From assembly GCA_039922875.1 (NCBI GenBank), contig JBDTDV010000066.1, positions 1 through 64,000 on the forward strand: DNA of 64,000 nucleotides, in the 5' to 3' direction. This document shows, piece after piece, positions 17,642 through 25,852 of this stretch (the first letter of the stretch is position 1; the number at the start of each line of letters is the position of its first letter). Under the pieces are notes generated by a model that was not told the DNA's origin, did no database searches, and saw nothing but the letters and a program-made list of their open reading frames with translations. A program made the position numbers and the translations under genes. The stretch is from JBDTDV01 sp039922875 (GTDB lineage: Bacteria; Actinomycetota; Actinomycetes; Actinomycetales; Microbacteriaceae).

Positions 17642-18556
17642 TTGGTAACTTTGCACCAACTCCATTGCTTCGTGGCGACCGTGGAGACCGGCTCCTTCAC
17701 CAAGGCCGCCGACTCGCTCGGACTGTCCCAGCCCTCGCTCGCGGAGCAGATCCGTATCCTGGAGCGCGGCATGGCCGCCGCGCTCTTCCTTCGCGTTGGA
17801 CGCGGGGTGGTGCCCACCGAGGCTGCTCGAGCTCTCGAACCTTACGCGCGACAGGCGCTGAATGCTGTCGAAGGCGGGTGCAGGGCGGTCGCATCCACCG
17901 CTCTGGCGGTCACCGGAACGATCCGATTCGGCCTCTTCGGGGCCGCCCACTTGTACCTGGGCAGTCAGTTGGTGGCCGATATGCGCGCGCGGTTCCCCTC
18001 TGCCCGGCTCTCCCTCGTCGGCCAGAACTCTATGGAAACCATGGAACAGGTGCGCGCGGGACAGCTCGAAGCGGCACTGGTCGTGCTGCCGATCGACGAT
18101 AACGTGCTGCACGTGCGACCGGTGGCGCGTGACGAGATCGTGTACGTCACCGCAGACCCCGATCGCGTCCGTCGGTTCGTAACGCCAGCCGACCTCGCCG
18201 CCGCCACGCTGGTGTTGTCAGAGGCCACCTGGGGCGACAACGATTACACCCGCCAGCAGCTCAGGAAAGCCGTACAGTCGGTGGGTGCCACCTTCCAAGC
18301 CGCCATCGAGGTCGAGAACGTGGAGACTGCGCTGGAGGTGGCGGCGATGGGGCTCGCTGATGCCATCACCGCCCGAAGCGTCGTGCGACGCCAGCAGGAC
18401 AAACTGCCCGCGCAGCTCTATTCGTTTTCCCTGAAACCACAGCTGTACGACCACTTTGCGATCGTGCATCGGCACAACGCGGTGCTCTCGGATCCCGTCA
18501 AAGCGGTGATCGAGATCGCTACCGCGCGACTGCGCGAGCTGGTGATGTCGGCCTGA
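17642..18556 (+). CDS. LysR-family transcriptional regulator
   Basis: This 304-residue regulator has a winged helix-turn-helix at 3-62, VTLHQLHCFVATVETGSFTK and SLGLSQPSLAEQIRILERG. The periplasmic-binding-like effector domain runs from about 90 to 295. The start codon is TTG, supported by AAGGAG at 17627-17632, about 9 bases upstream; no ATG gives the conserved N-terminus. It is divergent from the two-dehydrogenase operon and probably activates it. The intergenic region holds no clear long palindrome. Confidence 0.85.
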   Translation: MVTLHQLHCFVATVETGSFTKAADSLGLSQPSLAEQIRILERGMAAALFLRVGRGVVPTEAARALEPYARQALNAVEGGCRAVASTALAVTGTIRFGLFGAAHLYLGSQLVADMRARFPSARLSLVGQNSMETMEQVRAGQLEAALVVLPIDDNVLHVRPVARDEIVYVTADPDRVRRFVTPADLAAATLVLSEATWGDNDYTRQQLRKAVQSVGATFQAAIEVENVETALEVAAMGLADAITARSVVRRQQDKLPAQLYSFSLKPQLYDHFAIVHRHNAVLSDPVKAVIEIATARLRELVMSA

Positions 18557-18590
18557 CCTGATTCTTCACACAGCAGGTCGATCCATCCTG

Positions 18591-18666
18591 TGGAGCCGCC
18601 TATCAGAATCGAACTGATGACCTTCTCATTACGAGTGAGACGCTCTACCGACTGAGCTAAGGCGGC
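18591..18666 (-). tRNA. tRNA-Thr (anticodon CGT)
   Basis: The reverse strand folds as a full cloverleaf. The acceptor stem GCCGCCT/AGGCGGC is complete, the anticodon loop CTCGTAA sits between CTCAC-type stem arms, the T-arm reads GGTCATCAGTTCGATTCTGAT, and an encoded CCA ends at 18591. Anticodon CGT reads ACG threonine codons. The gene stands alone between the LysR and TetR genes. Confidence 0.95.
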
Positions 18667-18708
18667 GTGATGGGTAGGTCATGGACCCGCTCGGCACAGC
18701 TCAATAGC

Positions 18709-19368
18709 TTAGCTGGTCTCTCCCACGATCTCTCGCAGCTGCGTGAACGACAGCCGGATGCGGTCGTCAAGCGGTCCGGCACCATCGGATTCCGCCCAGC
18801 AGCGCCAGGCATGCCGCAGCGCGGCGAGGGCGGTGAGGGTGATCAGCCAGCCGCGCTCGAACATGGCCGTATCCTCGGCTGGCAACCGGGGTTCGTCCCG
18901 AGCCAGCCTGCGCACGACGACCTCGTACAGCGCCGACTCTGCGGTGCGCATGCCCGCCATCCGCAGTCCGAGTAGATGCGGGTGATCGCGGAGCACGACC
19001 TTGCGCAACTGATGGATCTCGCGGTCCTCGCCCTCCTCCTGGGCGGCCGCCGACAGGAAGAGGCCGGCAATTCCGGTCAGGATGTCCTCGGTCGGTCCGG
19101 CGTGCACGAACGCCTCGACCTGATACCCGTCAGACAGCAGCGGGATCTCGCCGACCACGGCAGCATCCTTCGAGTCAAAATAATTGAAGAAGGTCCGGGG
19201 CGAGATTCCGGCAACCTGGCTCACCTCGTCGATCGTGACCTGGTCGAACCCACGCTCGATCGTGAGGCCGAGCACCGCGAGTTGGATGGCGCGGCGGGTG
19301 CTCTGTCGCTTCCGCTCGCGCAGGCCTGGCTGCCGCTGCCCTTCAGGATCGGAACGCTCGGCCGTCAT
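18709..19368 (-). CDS. TetR-family transcriptional regulator
   Basis: The protein has 219 residues. The helix-turn-helix spans about 20-68, with GFDQVTIDEVSQVAGISPRT followed by FFNYFDSKDAAV. The C-terminal ligand domain resembles the TetR_C_7/MftR-like type. The ATG at 19368 fits the usual short N-terminus; 33 further open codons upstream have no similarity. It starts 40 bases after the S33 peptidase stop on the same strand and may be the last gene of the topA-holB gene string. Target and ligand are unknown. Confidence 0.83.
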   Translation of the reverse strand: MTAERSDPEGQRQPGLRERKRQSTRRAIQLAVLGLTIERGFDQVTIDEVSQVAGISPRTFFNYFDSKDAAVVGEIPLLSDGYQVEAFVHAGPTEDILTGIAGLFLSAAAQEEGEDREIHQLRKVVLRDHPHLLGLRMAGMRTAESALYEVVVRRLARDEPRLPAEDTAMFERGWLITLTALAALRHAWRCWAESDGAGPLDDRIRLSFTQLREIVGETS

Positions 19369-19408
19369 GGGTTGATTATCGCAGACGCCGTTCGGCCCTC
19401 GGGGAGAG

Positions 19409-20965
19409 TTAGCAGCGCGGGTCGGTGGTGGGGACCGTGCCGGAGAGCAGGTAATTGTCGACGGCATTGTTCACGCACGAGTTGGACTTGTTATATGCGG
19501 TGTGGCCCTGGCCGGTGTAGGTGACCAGATGTCCGCTGTCCAGTTGCTCCGCGAGATTCTTGGCCCACACGTACGGGGTGGCAGGATCATTCGTCGTGCC
19601 GACCACGAGGATCGGAGCGGCCCCTGCGGCGGTGATGGCGCCACGCTTCCCGGTGAACTTGTCTGGCCAGGCGGCACAGGCGATGTCGCCATAGGCCATG
19701 TATTTCCCGATCACCGGGGCCGCCTTCTCCAGCTCTGCGGCTTGGCTGCGCATGGTCGCGGGATCGGCGTTATAGCTGTAGTCCAGGCAATTGATCGCGG
19801 TGAAGGCCTCGGTCTGATTACTGGTGTAGGTGCCTTGATCGGTGCGGTCGTTGTAGGCATCCGCGAAGTGGAACGCTTCGGCCGCGTCGCCTTGCATGGT
19901 CGCGCTGAGCATTTCGCTGAGCACCGGCCACGCGTTTGCGTCGTACAGCGGATAGATGATCGCGGTCAGCAGCGTGGTCGAACCGAGTTCCCTGCCGTCG
20001 GCGTTGCGAATCGGGCTTTCGCCCACGGCTGCCAGCAGATCTGCGATGGTCTGCATCGCCTGGTCCACTGAGCCGCGGAACGGGCAGCCCTGGGTGCCGA
20101 TGCAGTCGGTCAGGTAGGCGCGCAGCGCGCTCTCGAATCCCTGCGCCTGGGTCTTGGTCACCTCGAAGTTGCTTGCGGACGGGTCCAGTGCGCCGTCAAG
20201 CACCAGCCGGCCGACGTTCTTCGGATACAAGTTCGCGTAGGTCGCGCCGAGGAAGGTGCCGTAGGAATATCCGAGATAGCTGAGCTTGCTGTCGCCGAGC
20301 ACGGCACGCAGCAGGTCGAGGTCGCGCGCGGCGCTGACCGTGTCGACGTGTCCGAGCAGCGCTCCGGTGTTTGCCGCGCAGGCCGCTGCGAAGGCGGTCG
20401 CGGAGGCAGTTTGTTCGGCGATCCACGCGTCGGTGCCCAGCGCGGCGTCCGGAATGCCGTAGATGTAGTCGTCCATTTGCGCCGGTTTGTAACAGCTGAC
20501 AGCACTGGAGTGGCCGACGCCGCGTGGATCGAAGCCGACGATATCGAACCCGGCCTGCAGCTTTTGATCGGTGGCGTAGTCGACCGAATCCTTCACGAAG
20601 GTGTATCCGGAAGCGCCAGGGCCGCCAGGATTGACCAACAGGGAGCCGATCTTGTGCCCGGTCGCGCGATGGCGGATCAGCGCGAGCGTGATGCTGCCGG
20701 CTGCGGGGTCCGCCCAGTTCAGCGGCGCGGTGGCATCGGTGCACTGCATGCCCTTGGCGCAGTCCGTCCAGTTCAGGCTCTGCTGGTAGAACGGTTGCAG
20801 GTCGGGTGCGACCTTCTCCTGCGCCGGGGCCGCCGGTGCCTTCGGGGTCTGCGGCAGGAACATGCACCCGGCCAGGGCCACCATGAGGCCGGCGGTCAGA
20901 GCCGACAGGATTACCCGGGACGTTCGCCGCGAACCGCGCACCCGGTTTACGGCCACTGGTTTCAT
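19409..20965 (-). CDS. Secreted lipoprotein alpha/beta hydrolase, tripeptidyl aminopeptidase (S33) type
   Basis: This is a 518-residue exported enzyme. The signal peptide ends in a lipobox VALAGC, so Cys34 would be lipidated. The catalytic domain has VNPGGPGASGYTFV, the nucleophile Ser in YLGYSYGTFLGATYAN, and the C-terminal TAP-like part with VVGTTNDPATPY and the His in TGQGHTAYN. The family (Streptomyces Tap/SlpD type) removes tripeptides from protein N-termini outside the cell. It overlaps the holB stop by 4 bases, so translation is probably coupled. This association with holB is common in actinomycetes. Confidence 0.87.
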   Translation of the reverse strand: MKPVAVNRVRGSRRTSRVILSALTAGLMVALAGCMFLPQTPKAPAAPAQEKVAPDLQPFYQQSLNWTDCAKGMQCTDATAPLNWADPAAGSITLALIRHRATGHKIGSLLVNPGGPGASGYTFVKDSVDYATDQKLQAGFDIVGFDPRGVGHSSAVSCYKPAQMDDYIYGIPDAALGTDAWIAEQTASATAFAAACAANTGALLGHVDTVSAARDLDLLRAVLGDSKLSYLGYSYGTFLGATYANLYPKNVGRLVLDGALDPSASNFEVTKTQAQGFESALRAYLTDCIGTQGCPFRGSVDQAMQTIADLLAAVGESPIRNADGRELGSTTLLTAIIYPLYDANAWPVLSEMLSATMQGDAAEAFHFADAYNDRTDQGTYTSNQTEAFTAINCLDYSYNADPATMRSQAAELEKAAPVIGKYMAYGDIACAAWPDKFTGKRGAITAAGAAPILVVGTTNDPATPYVWAKNLAEQLDSGHLVTYTGQGHTAYNKSNSCVNNAVDNYLLSGTVPTTDPRC

Positions 20966-22137
20966 GCGCGTCCCTTTCGCAGCGTGGCCACCAGCATGGC
21001 CTCGAGGGCGAGAGCCGGCTGCACATTTCCGCCGATCCGTTCCCTGGCGGTGCCGATGGCATCCATCACGGTGATCGTAGCGGCGGCAGTGGTGTGTTCG
21101 CCCAGTGCCCGCATCTCGTCGGCGAGTTCGCGGTTGACCAGCGCGCTGCCGCTACCCAGTTGCAACATGATCACGTCCCGATAGAGGGAGAGCAGGTCGA
21201 CCAGGATGCGGTCGATCCCGTCGCGCAGGCTCCTGGTCGCCCGGCGCTTCTGGTCTTCTTCCAGAGCGCGGATCTGGCCGCGGAGCGCGGGTGGCAGGGT
21301 GCCCCCGGGCGCGACGCCGAGCGCACGCAGGGCGTCGGCGCGTTCCTCCGCGTCGCGCTCCTCCGTGATCGATTTGGCATCGGCTCCGGCGATTTCCAGC
21401 ATTCGCGCGGCGGCCATGACGGCATCAGACACATCGCGAATGCCGAGGGCCAGCCGCAGCGTCTCCTCGCGTCTGGCGCGGGCCTGGGCATTGGTAGCCA
21501 ATCGGTGTGCCATCCCGATGTGGCTCTGTGCCTCCCGGGCTGCGCGTTCGGCCACGGCGCCGTCAACCCCGTCGCGCTTGCGGATCAGCTCGGCGACGTC
21601 ATCGATACTGGGGACGGTCAGCCGCACCGTGCGCACCCGGGAACGCACGGTGGGCAGCAGGTCGGCTTCGCTGGGCGCGCACAGGATCCAGACCGTGCGC
21701 TCTGGAGGTTCCTCAAGCGCCTTCAGCAGCAGGTTCGAGGTGCGCTCCACCATCCGGTCGGCGTCTTCGATGACCATCACCCGATACCGGCTGATCGACG
21801 GCGCGAATTGCGAGCTTTTGACCAGGCTGCGCACTTCGTCGATGGTGATGATCACCCGCTCGGTGCTGAGCACAGCCAGGTCGGGGTGCGTGCGAGCGTC
21901 GACCTGCCTCTGGGTGGCGACGTCGCCTTCTGGATCGCCGGGGCTGAGCAGCGCGGTGGCGAAGGCGAACGCAAGATTCGAGCGGCCGGAACCGGGCGGG
22001 CCGGTGATCAGCCAGGAGTGGGTCATCGATCCGTCGGAGGCGGCGCCTCGTCCACCGCCGTGCGGGTCGCCGGCCACCGCGGCTTGGAACGTGGCAATAG
22101 CGCTCTGCTGGCCCGTCAGTTCGTCCCACACTCCCAT
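20962..22137 (-). CDS. holB: DNA polymerase III subunit delta-prime
   Basis: The 391-residue clamp-loader subunit has a P-loop-like LITGPPGSGRSNLAFAFATA, the sensor/DEAD-like VMVIEDADRMVERTSNLLLK, LEEPPERTVWILCAPSE and a helical C-terminus. It acts with DnaX and delta to load the beta clamp at the replication fork. The gene begins 9 bases after modC and ends overlapping the secreted peptidase, so it is read through from the molybdate genes. In most actinomycetes tmk precedes holB directly; here seven kilobases of gene string including modABC intervene. Confidence 0.9.
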   Translation of the reverse strand: MGVWDELTGQQSAIATFQAAVAGDPHGGGRGAASDGSMTHSWLITGPPGSGRSNLAFAFATALLSPGDPEGDVATQRQVDARTHPDLAVLSTERVIITIDEVRSLVKSSQFAPSISRYRVMVIEDADRMVERTSNLLLKALEEPPERTVWILCAPSEADLLPTVRSRVRTVRLTVPSIDDVAELIRKRDGVDGAVAERAAREAQSHIGMAHRLATNAQARARREETLRLALGIRDVSDAVMAAARMLEIAGADAKSITEERDAEERADALRALGVAPGGTLPPALRGQIRALEEDQKRRATRSLRDGIDRILVDLLSLYRDVIMLQLGSGSALVNRELADEMRALGEHTTAAATITVMDAIGTARERIGGNVQPALALEAMLVATLRKGRA

Positions 22138-22146
22138 CCGATAAGG

Positions 22147-23436
22147 CTATCCGCTACCGCCGACGCCGCCTTCCAGGGGGAGTATCTCCACTTCGGATGC
22201 CGGCACACTAAGCCAAACCCGGCCGCCAACCTCCAAACCGAGCCGGGCGACTTCCACCGGAGGCAACAGCGCCACTACCGCGACATCGTTCAGACAGGTG
22301 CGGACCCGAATACCGCCCGACGACGGTTCGAGGGACCGGATCGGCGCCTCCCAGCGGTTCGTGCGGTCCATCGCCAAAGGTTCTTCGCGCGCCGAGCCGA
22401 ACGGCACCCCGCCGCCCGAAGGATTTGCTCGCTCGATCCTCACGGCCGCCGGCGGGAACACGGCCGAAGCCGCGGCACCGGGCTCGCCCAAATCGCCCGC
22501 AGCCGCCCTGCCCACCAGCCTCCAGCCTCCGGCCAGGGATATCGAGGCCGGCATCCACCCCGCCCCCGCGGGCTGCGACGTCGGACCCACGCCTGCGCCG
22601 ACACCCTCCGCGGATACGGTGCCCTCGACGAGGTTGACCCCGGCGAGCGCCGCGATGAACTGATTGCGCGGCGCGCCTAACACCCGGGCTTTCGGGCCCT
22701 CGTCGACGATTCTGCCACCGGCGAGGATGGCGACGCGATCAGCCAGCACGATGGCATCCAGGACGTCGTGGGTGACCAGAATCGCGGTTGTGCCGCTTCG
22801 GGTCAGTTGTTCGCGCAGCAGCGTGCGAGTCAGCGCAGCCGTCTGCACGTCCAGCGCTGCCAGCGGCTCGTCGAGCAGTAGCACCTCGGGGCGCGCGGCC
22901 AGGGCCCGGGCGATGGCCACCCGTTGTTGCTGCCCGCCGGACAGTGCGGCCGGTCTGCGGTGTTCAAATCCGGCCAGCCCGACCGCATGCAACCAGACCC
23001 GCGCGTCCTGAGCCGCGGTCGCTGACGGCATGCCGGCCGCGCGTGGTCCGAAGGCCACGTTTTGCAGCGCGGTCAAGTGCGGGAACAGCAGCGGCTTCTG
23101 ACCGAGCAGCCCCACGCTCCGGCGCTCGGGCGCAATGGCGACGCGAGCGCCTGGCACACCGACACGGGTAAGCGTTCGCCCGGAGACGCTCACGGTTCCA
23201 GATTGCGGCAGGATCAATCCGGCCAGTGCCGCCAGTAAGGTGGACTTGCCCGACCCGTTCGGGCCGAGCAAGGCGAGCACCTCCCCGCGGCGCACGCGCA
23301 CCGCGGCATCCAACTCGAATGATCCGCGGCGTACCACCAGCCGCGCCTCAAGCGCGGTGTCCCCGGGGTCTGCCTCGCTCACCGGGCTCACAGCGCTCAC
23401 ACCGCTCACAGCGCTCACACCGCCCACAGGGATCAC
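22147..23436 (-). CDS. modC: Molybdate ABC transporter ATP-binding protein
   Basis: The 429-residue ATPase has Walker A LLGPNGSGKSTLLAALAGL, signature LSGGQQQRVAIARALA and Walker B VLLLDEPLAALD, then the H-loop VTHD. Past residue ~260 comes a long C-terminal region with a mop/TOBE-type end (IRVRTCLNDVAVVALLPPVE) and a Gly/Ala/Pro-rich insert, which makes it longer than the usual ~360. GTG at 23436 overlaps the modB stop. The first 20 residues are a Val-Ser-rich run encoded by 9-base repeats, so the conserved part begins near residue 28 and the true start may lie further in. Confidence 0.88.
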   Translation of the reverse strand: MIPVGGVSAVSGVSAVSPVSEADPGDTALEARLVVRRGSFELDAAVRVRRGEVLALLGPNGSGKSTLLAALAGLILPQSGTVSVSGRTLTRVGVPGARVAIAPERRSVGLLGQKPLLFPHLTALQNVAFGPRAAGMPSATAAQDARVWLHAVGLAGFEHRRPAALSGGQQQRVAIARALAARPEVLLLDEPLAALDVQTAALTRTLLREQLTRSGTTAILVTHDVLDAIVLADRVAILAGGRIVDEGPKARVLGAPRNQFIAALAGVNLVEGTVSAEGVGAGVGPTSQPAGAGWMPASISLAGGWRLVGRAAAGDLGEPGAAASAVFPPAAVRIERANPSGGGVPFGSAREEPLAMDRTNRWEAPIRSLEPSSGGIRVRTCLNDVAVVALLPPVEVARLGLEVGGRVWLSVPASEVEILPLEGGVGGSG

Positions 23437-23440
23437 AGGG
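23378..23440. repeat. Seven 9-base tandem repeats across the modB-modC junction
   Basis: Units of the type CTCACAGCG / CTCACACCG alternate from 23378 to 23440, the outer ones degenerate. They encode the Val-Ser repeats at the start of ModC and run across the overlapping modB stop and modC start. Copy number changes keep modC in frame but alter its leader. Confidence 0.75.
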
Positions 23441-24236
23441 TCACCTCTGCGCGCCAGCTGCGCATCAGCAGCAGGATGACGATGGCCACCACGATGAGCA
23501 ACAGTGAGAGCGCGACCGCCGACTCCTGCGTCACGCCCGCACCGTTGAACGCGGTATAAATGGCCAGCGGCATGGTCCGGGTGACCCCCGCAGCATTACC
23601 CGCGAAGAGCGCGGTCGCACCGAACTCGCCGAGCGCGCGCGCGAAGCAGAGCACGGTGCCGGCCACCAGACCCGGCCAAACCAGCGGGAGCGTGATCCGG
23701 TGGAACACCGTCCACCGGCCGGCGCCGAGGGTGGAAGCCACCGACTCGAATCCAGTTCCGGCGGTGCGCAGCGAGCCTTCCAGCGAGATCACCAGGAACG
23801 GCAGGGCCACGAACGCCTGTGCGATCACGACGGCGCCGGTGGTGAACGGAATCCGAATTCCGGCGAGTTCCAGGTATTGGCCTACCAGTCCGTTGCGACC
23901 AAGCAGATACAGTAGCGCGATGCCGCCGACCATCGGCGGCATCACCAGCGGCAGCGTGACCAGGGCTCGCAGCAGCCCAGCGATCTGCGGTCGGGAGCGG
24001 GAGAGCACCGTGGCCAGCGGTATCCCGACAACCAGGCAGACCAGGGTTGCCGTCCCGCCGGTCTGCAGCGAGAGGGACAGCGCGTCGACCGCGGCGCGCG
24101 AGGTGATCGCAGCCGGCACACTGGCCCAGTCGACGCGCGCGACCAGTCCCACGATCGGCAGGATCAAAAGCGCGAGCCCGATCGCCGCGGGAACGTAGAG
24201 CAGCCTCGGCACGGTGCCAATCTGCACGCGGCTCAT
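23433..24236 (-). CDS. modB: Molybdate ABC transporter permease
   Basis: This 267-residue membrane protein has about six transmembrane segments. The permease EAA-type loop reads EGSLRTAGTGFESVASTLGA with GRWTVFHRITLPLVWPGL, and ARALGEFGATALFAGN is characteristic of ModB. It forms the channel for molybdate or tungstate import with ModC on the inside and ModA outside. It overlaps modA by 4 bases and modC by 4 bases, so translational coupling is likely. Confidence 0.9.
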   Translation of the reverse strand: MSRVQIGTVPRLLYVPAAIGLALLILPIVGLVARVDWASVPAAITSRAAVDALSLSLQTGGTATLVCLVVGIPLATVLSRSRPQIAGLLRALVTLPLVMPPMVGGIALLYLLGRNGLVGQYLELAGIRIPFTTGAVVIAQAFVALPFLVISLEGSLRTAGTGFESVASTLGAGRWTVFHRITLPLVWPGLVAGTVLCFARALGEFGATALFAGNAAGVTRTMPLAIYTAFNGAGVTQESAVALSLLLIVVAIVILLLMRSWRAEVTL

Positions 24237-25057
24237 GGCCGGCCGAAGCCGTATTTGTGCAGGATCGCCTGGCCGCTGGCGGAGGTCACGAACTCGATGA
24301 ACGCCGCGCCTGCCTTCTGGTTCGTCGTGCTGGACGGCTGCCCGATCTCGTAACGGTTCACCGCCTGGTCGGCGTTCGCCGCCGGCACCGCGTCGACCCG
24401 TCCATCGGATGCCGCGATATCCGTCTTGTAGACCAGGCCGGCATCCGCCTCGCCCGCCGCGACTTTGGTCAGCACCGCGGTGACGTTCTGTTCCTCACTG
24501 ACCGGGGTGAGCTTCACCTTGTTCAGCGCCAGCAAACTTTTCGAGGCCGCCCCGCACGGCACCTGCGGGGCACACAGCACGACCAGCCGGCGCGGTGCGG
24601 CGAGGTCGGAGAGCGTCCGGATGCCGTCAGGGTTACCGGGCTGCACCGCGATCTCTAGCGTGTTGGTTGCGAAACTCCGGGCAGCCCCATCGAGTTCGCC
24701 CGCGTCGAGGACCTTCGTCATGTTCGCCTGGTCGGCCGAGGCGAACACATCGGCGCTCGCGCCCTCGATGAGTTGGGTGGCAAGGGTGGATGATCCGTCG
24801 AACACGATGGGCTTGACCGTCACCTTAGGATGCTCGGTTCGGAACTCCGCGGCGAGCTCGCCGAACGATGCTGCAAGTGAGGCGGCAGCGAAAACGGTGA
24901 GGTCACCGCTCACGGTCCCCGAGCCGGCCCGTGGACTCGCCGATGAGGCGACCGCTGAGCTGTCGGTCTCAGAGCCAACCGAAGGACCCCCTGCGCAGCC
25001 GGCCAACAGCAGGACTGTGGTCGCGACCGCGACCAGAACGGCCGGCCGACATCTCAT
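24233..25057 (-). CDS. modA: Molybdate ABC transporter substrate-binding lipoprotein
   Basis: This is a 274-residue lipoprotein. The signal peptide ends in LLLAGC, so Cys21 would be lipidated. A Ser-rich linker follows, then the binding domain with LTVFAAASLAASFGELAAEF, FDGSSTLATQLIEGASADVF and GLVYKTDIAASDG, all typical of ModA. It binds molybdate outside the membrane. It overlaps the TOBE-HTH regulator gene by 4 bases and modB by 4 bases. Confidence 0.9.
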   Translation of the reverse strand: MRCRPAVLVAVATTVLLLAGCAGGPSVGSETDSSAVASSASPRAGSGTVSGDLTVFAAASLAASFGELAAEFRTEHPKVTVKPIVFDGSSTLATQLIEGASADVFASADQANMTKVLDAGELDGAARSFATNTLEIAVQPGNPDGIRTLSDLAAPRRLVVLCAPQVPCGAASKSLLALNKVKLTPVSEEQNVTAVLTKVAAGEADAGLVYKTDIAASDGRVDAVPAANADQAVNRYEIGQPSSTTNQKAGAAFIEFVTSASGQAILHKYGFGRP

Positions 25058-25467
25058 GGCGCTTCCTGAGGCGTCTCGACGATGACGGTGGTCGCCTTGA
25101 CCACCGCCACCGCGAGCACGCCGACCTCGAGGCCGAGCTGGTGTGCTGCTTCGGCCGACATCAGGGATACGATTCGATGCGGTCCGCTCTGAATTTCGAC
25201 CTGAGCCATCACGCTGTCGACGATGATGTTCGTGACCAGCCCGACGAAGCGATTGCGCGCACTGGACCCCATACCGGACGGGTCCGAGGGCACCGTCGCG
25301 ATGTCCTTCGCCCGTGCCGCCAGTTCGGCTCCGTCAACGACCTGCCGTCCGGCATCATCGTGCCTGGCGCTCAACGTTCCCGCCGCGACCCAGCGCCGCA
25401 CGGTGTCGTCACTGACGCCGAGCAGGTTCGCCGCCTCGCTCAACCGGTAATCGGGCATGCGGGTCAT
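25054..25467 (-). CDS. Helix-turn-helix / TOBE (Mop) molybdate-responsive regulator
   Basis: The protein has 137 residues. Residues 4-55 are an excisionase/MerR-type helix-turn-helix, YRLSEAANLLGVSDDTVRRW. Residues 67-132 form a single Mop/TOBE domain with GLVTNIIVDSVMAQVEIQSG and the C-terminal VGVLAVAVVKATTVIVE. Mop domains bind molybdate, so this is probably the metal-sensing repressor of the mod genes, a two-domain alternative to ModE. It is the first gene before modABC and overlaps modA by 4 bases. The start may be ATG 25467 or three codons later at 25458. Confidence 0.82.
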   Translation of the reverse strand: MTRMPDYRLSEAANLLGVSDDTVRRWVAAGTLSARHDDAGRQVVDGAELAARAKDIATVPSDPSGMGSSARNRFVGLVTNIIVDSVMAQVEIQSGPHRIVSLMSAEAAHQLGLEVGVLAVAVVKATTVIVETPQEAP

Positions 25468-25470
25468 ATT

Positions 25471-25519
25471 ATCACCGCATCTGCGGATATTGTTGACCAG
25501 TGCATCCGTACCTGCGGAT
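25471..25519. promoter_or_regulatory. Paired operator-like boxes before the mod operon
   Basis: Two copies of a CTGCGGAT box occur at 25481-25488 and 25512-25519. Each lies in a partial palindrome: CCGCA-TC-TGCGG at 25475-25486, and ATCCG-N6-CGGAT at 25504-25519. The 31-base offset is three helical turns, so two dimers could bind the same face. They sit immediately upstream of the TOBE-HTH gene, which suggests autoregulation. Confidence 0.5.
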
Positions 25520-25531
25520 CCTATATTGAAC

Positions 25532-25786
25532 TCAGGTGTTCACGGAACGGCCGCCTCGCCCACGCAGCACGCCGACGAAGCTGATCGTAGACACGATCGC
25601 CCAGACACCCTCGAGTAGCAGAAAGCCCCACTGCCGCCCAAAGAAGGCATCCACAGCCAGCACAGCGGATCCGACGGCGTTGAGCACCAGATACCGCAAC
25701 GACTTCTGATCGAGCAGCCCCCACTGGGCTAGCGCGAAGCCGCTCAACACGAGCAACGATCCGACGATCTGAACGACTTGACCCAT
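25532..25786 (-). CDS. Small membrane protein (CBU_0592-like)
   Basis: This 84-residue protein has three hydrophobic segments: VVQIVGSLLVLSGFALAQWG, RYLVLNAVGSAVLAVDAFFG and GFLLLEGVWAIVSTISFVGV. It resembles the CBU_0592 family of small membrane proteins of unknown role. The ATG at 25786 is chosen because GGGAG lies 7 bases upstream. It lies between tmk and the mod regulator and is probably part of the topA-holB gene string. Confidence 0.75.
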   Translation of the reverse strand: MGQVVQIVGSLLVLSGFALAQWGLLDQKSLRYLVLNAVGSAVLAVDAFFGRQWGFLLLEGVWAIVSTISFVGVLRGRGGRSVNT

Positions 25787-25852
25787 GACTGTCTCCCAAA
25801 AGGTGGAGCTTAGCAAACAGTCCGGCGCCCAAATGCCCGGCCGCGGCCGGGC

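Noticed and set aside
21094..22680. Long rightward open frame of 528 codons opposite holB and modC
   Set aside because: It lies antisense to two clear genes, is rich in Arg/Gly/Pro from GC-biased third positions, and shows no family motif or ribosome site.
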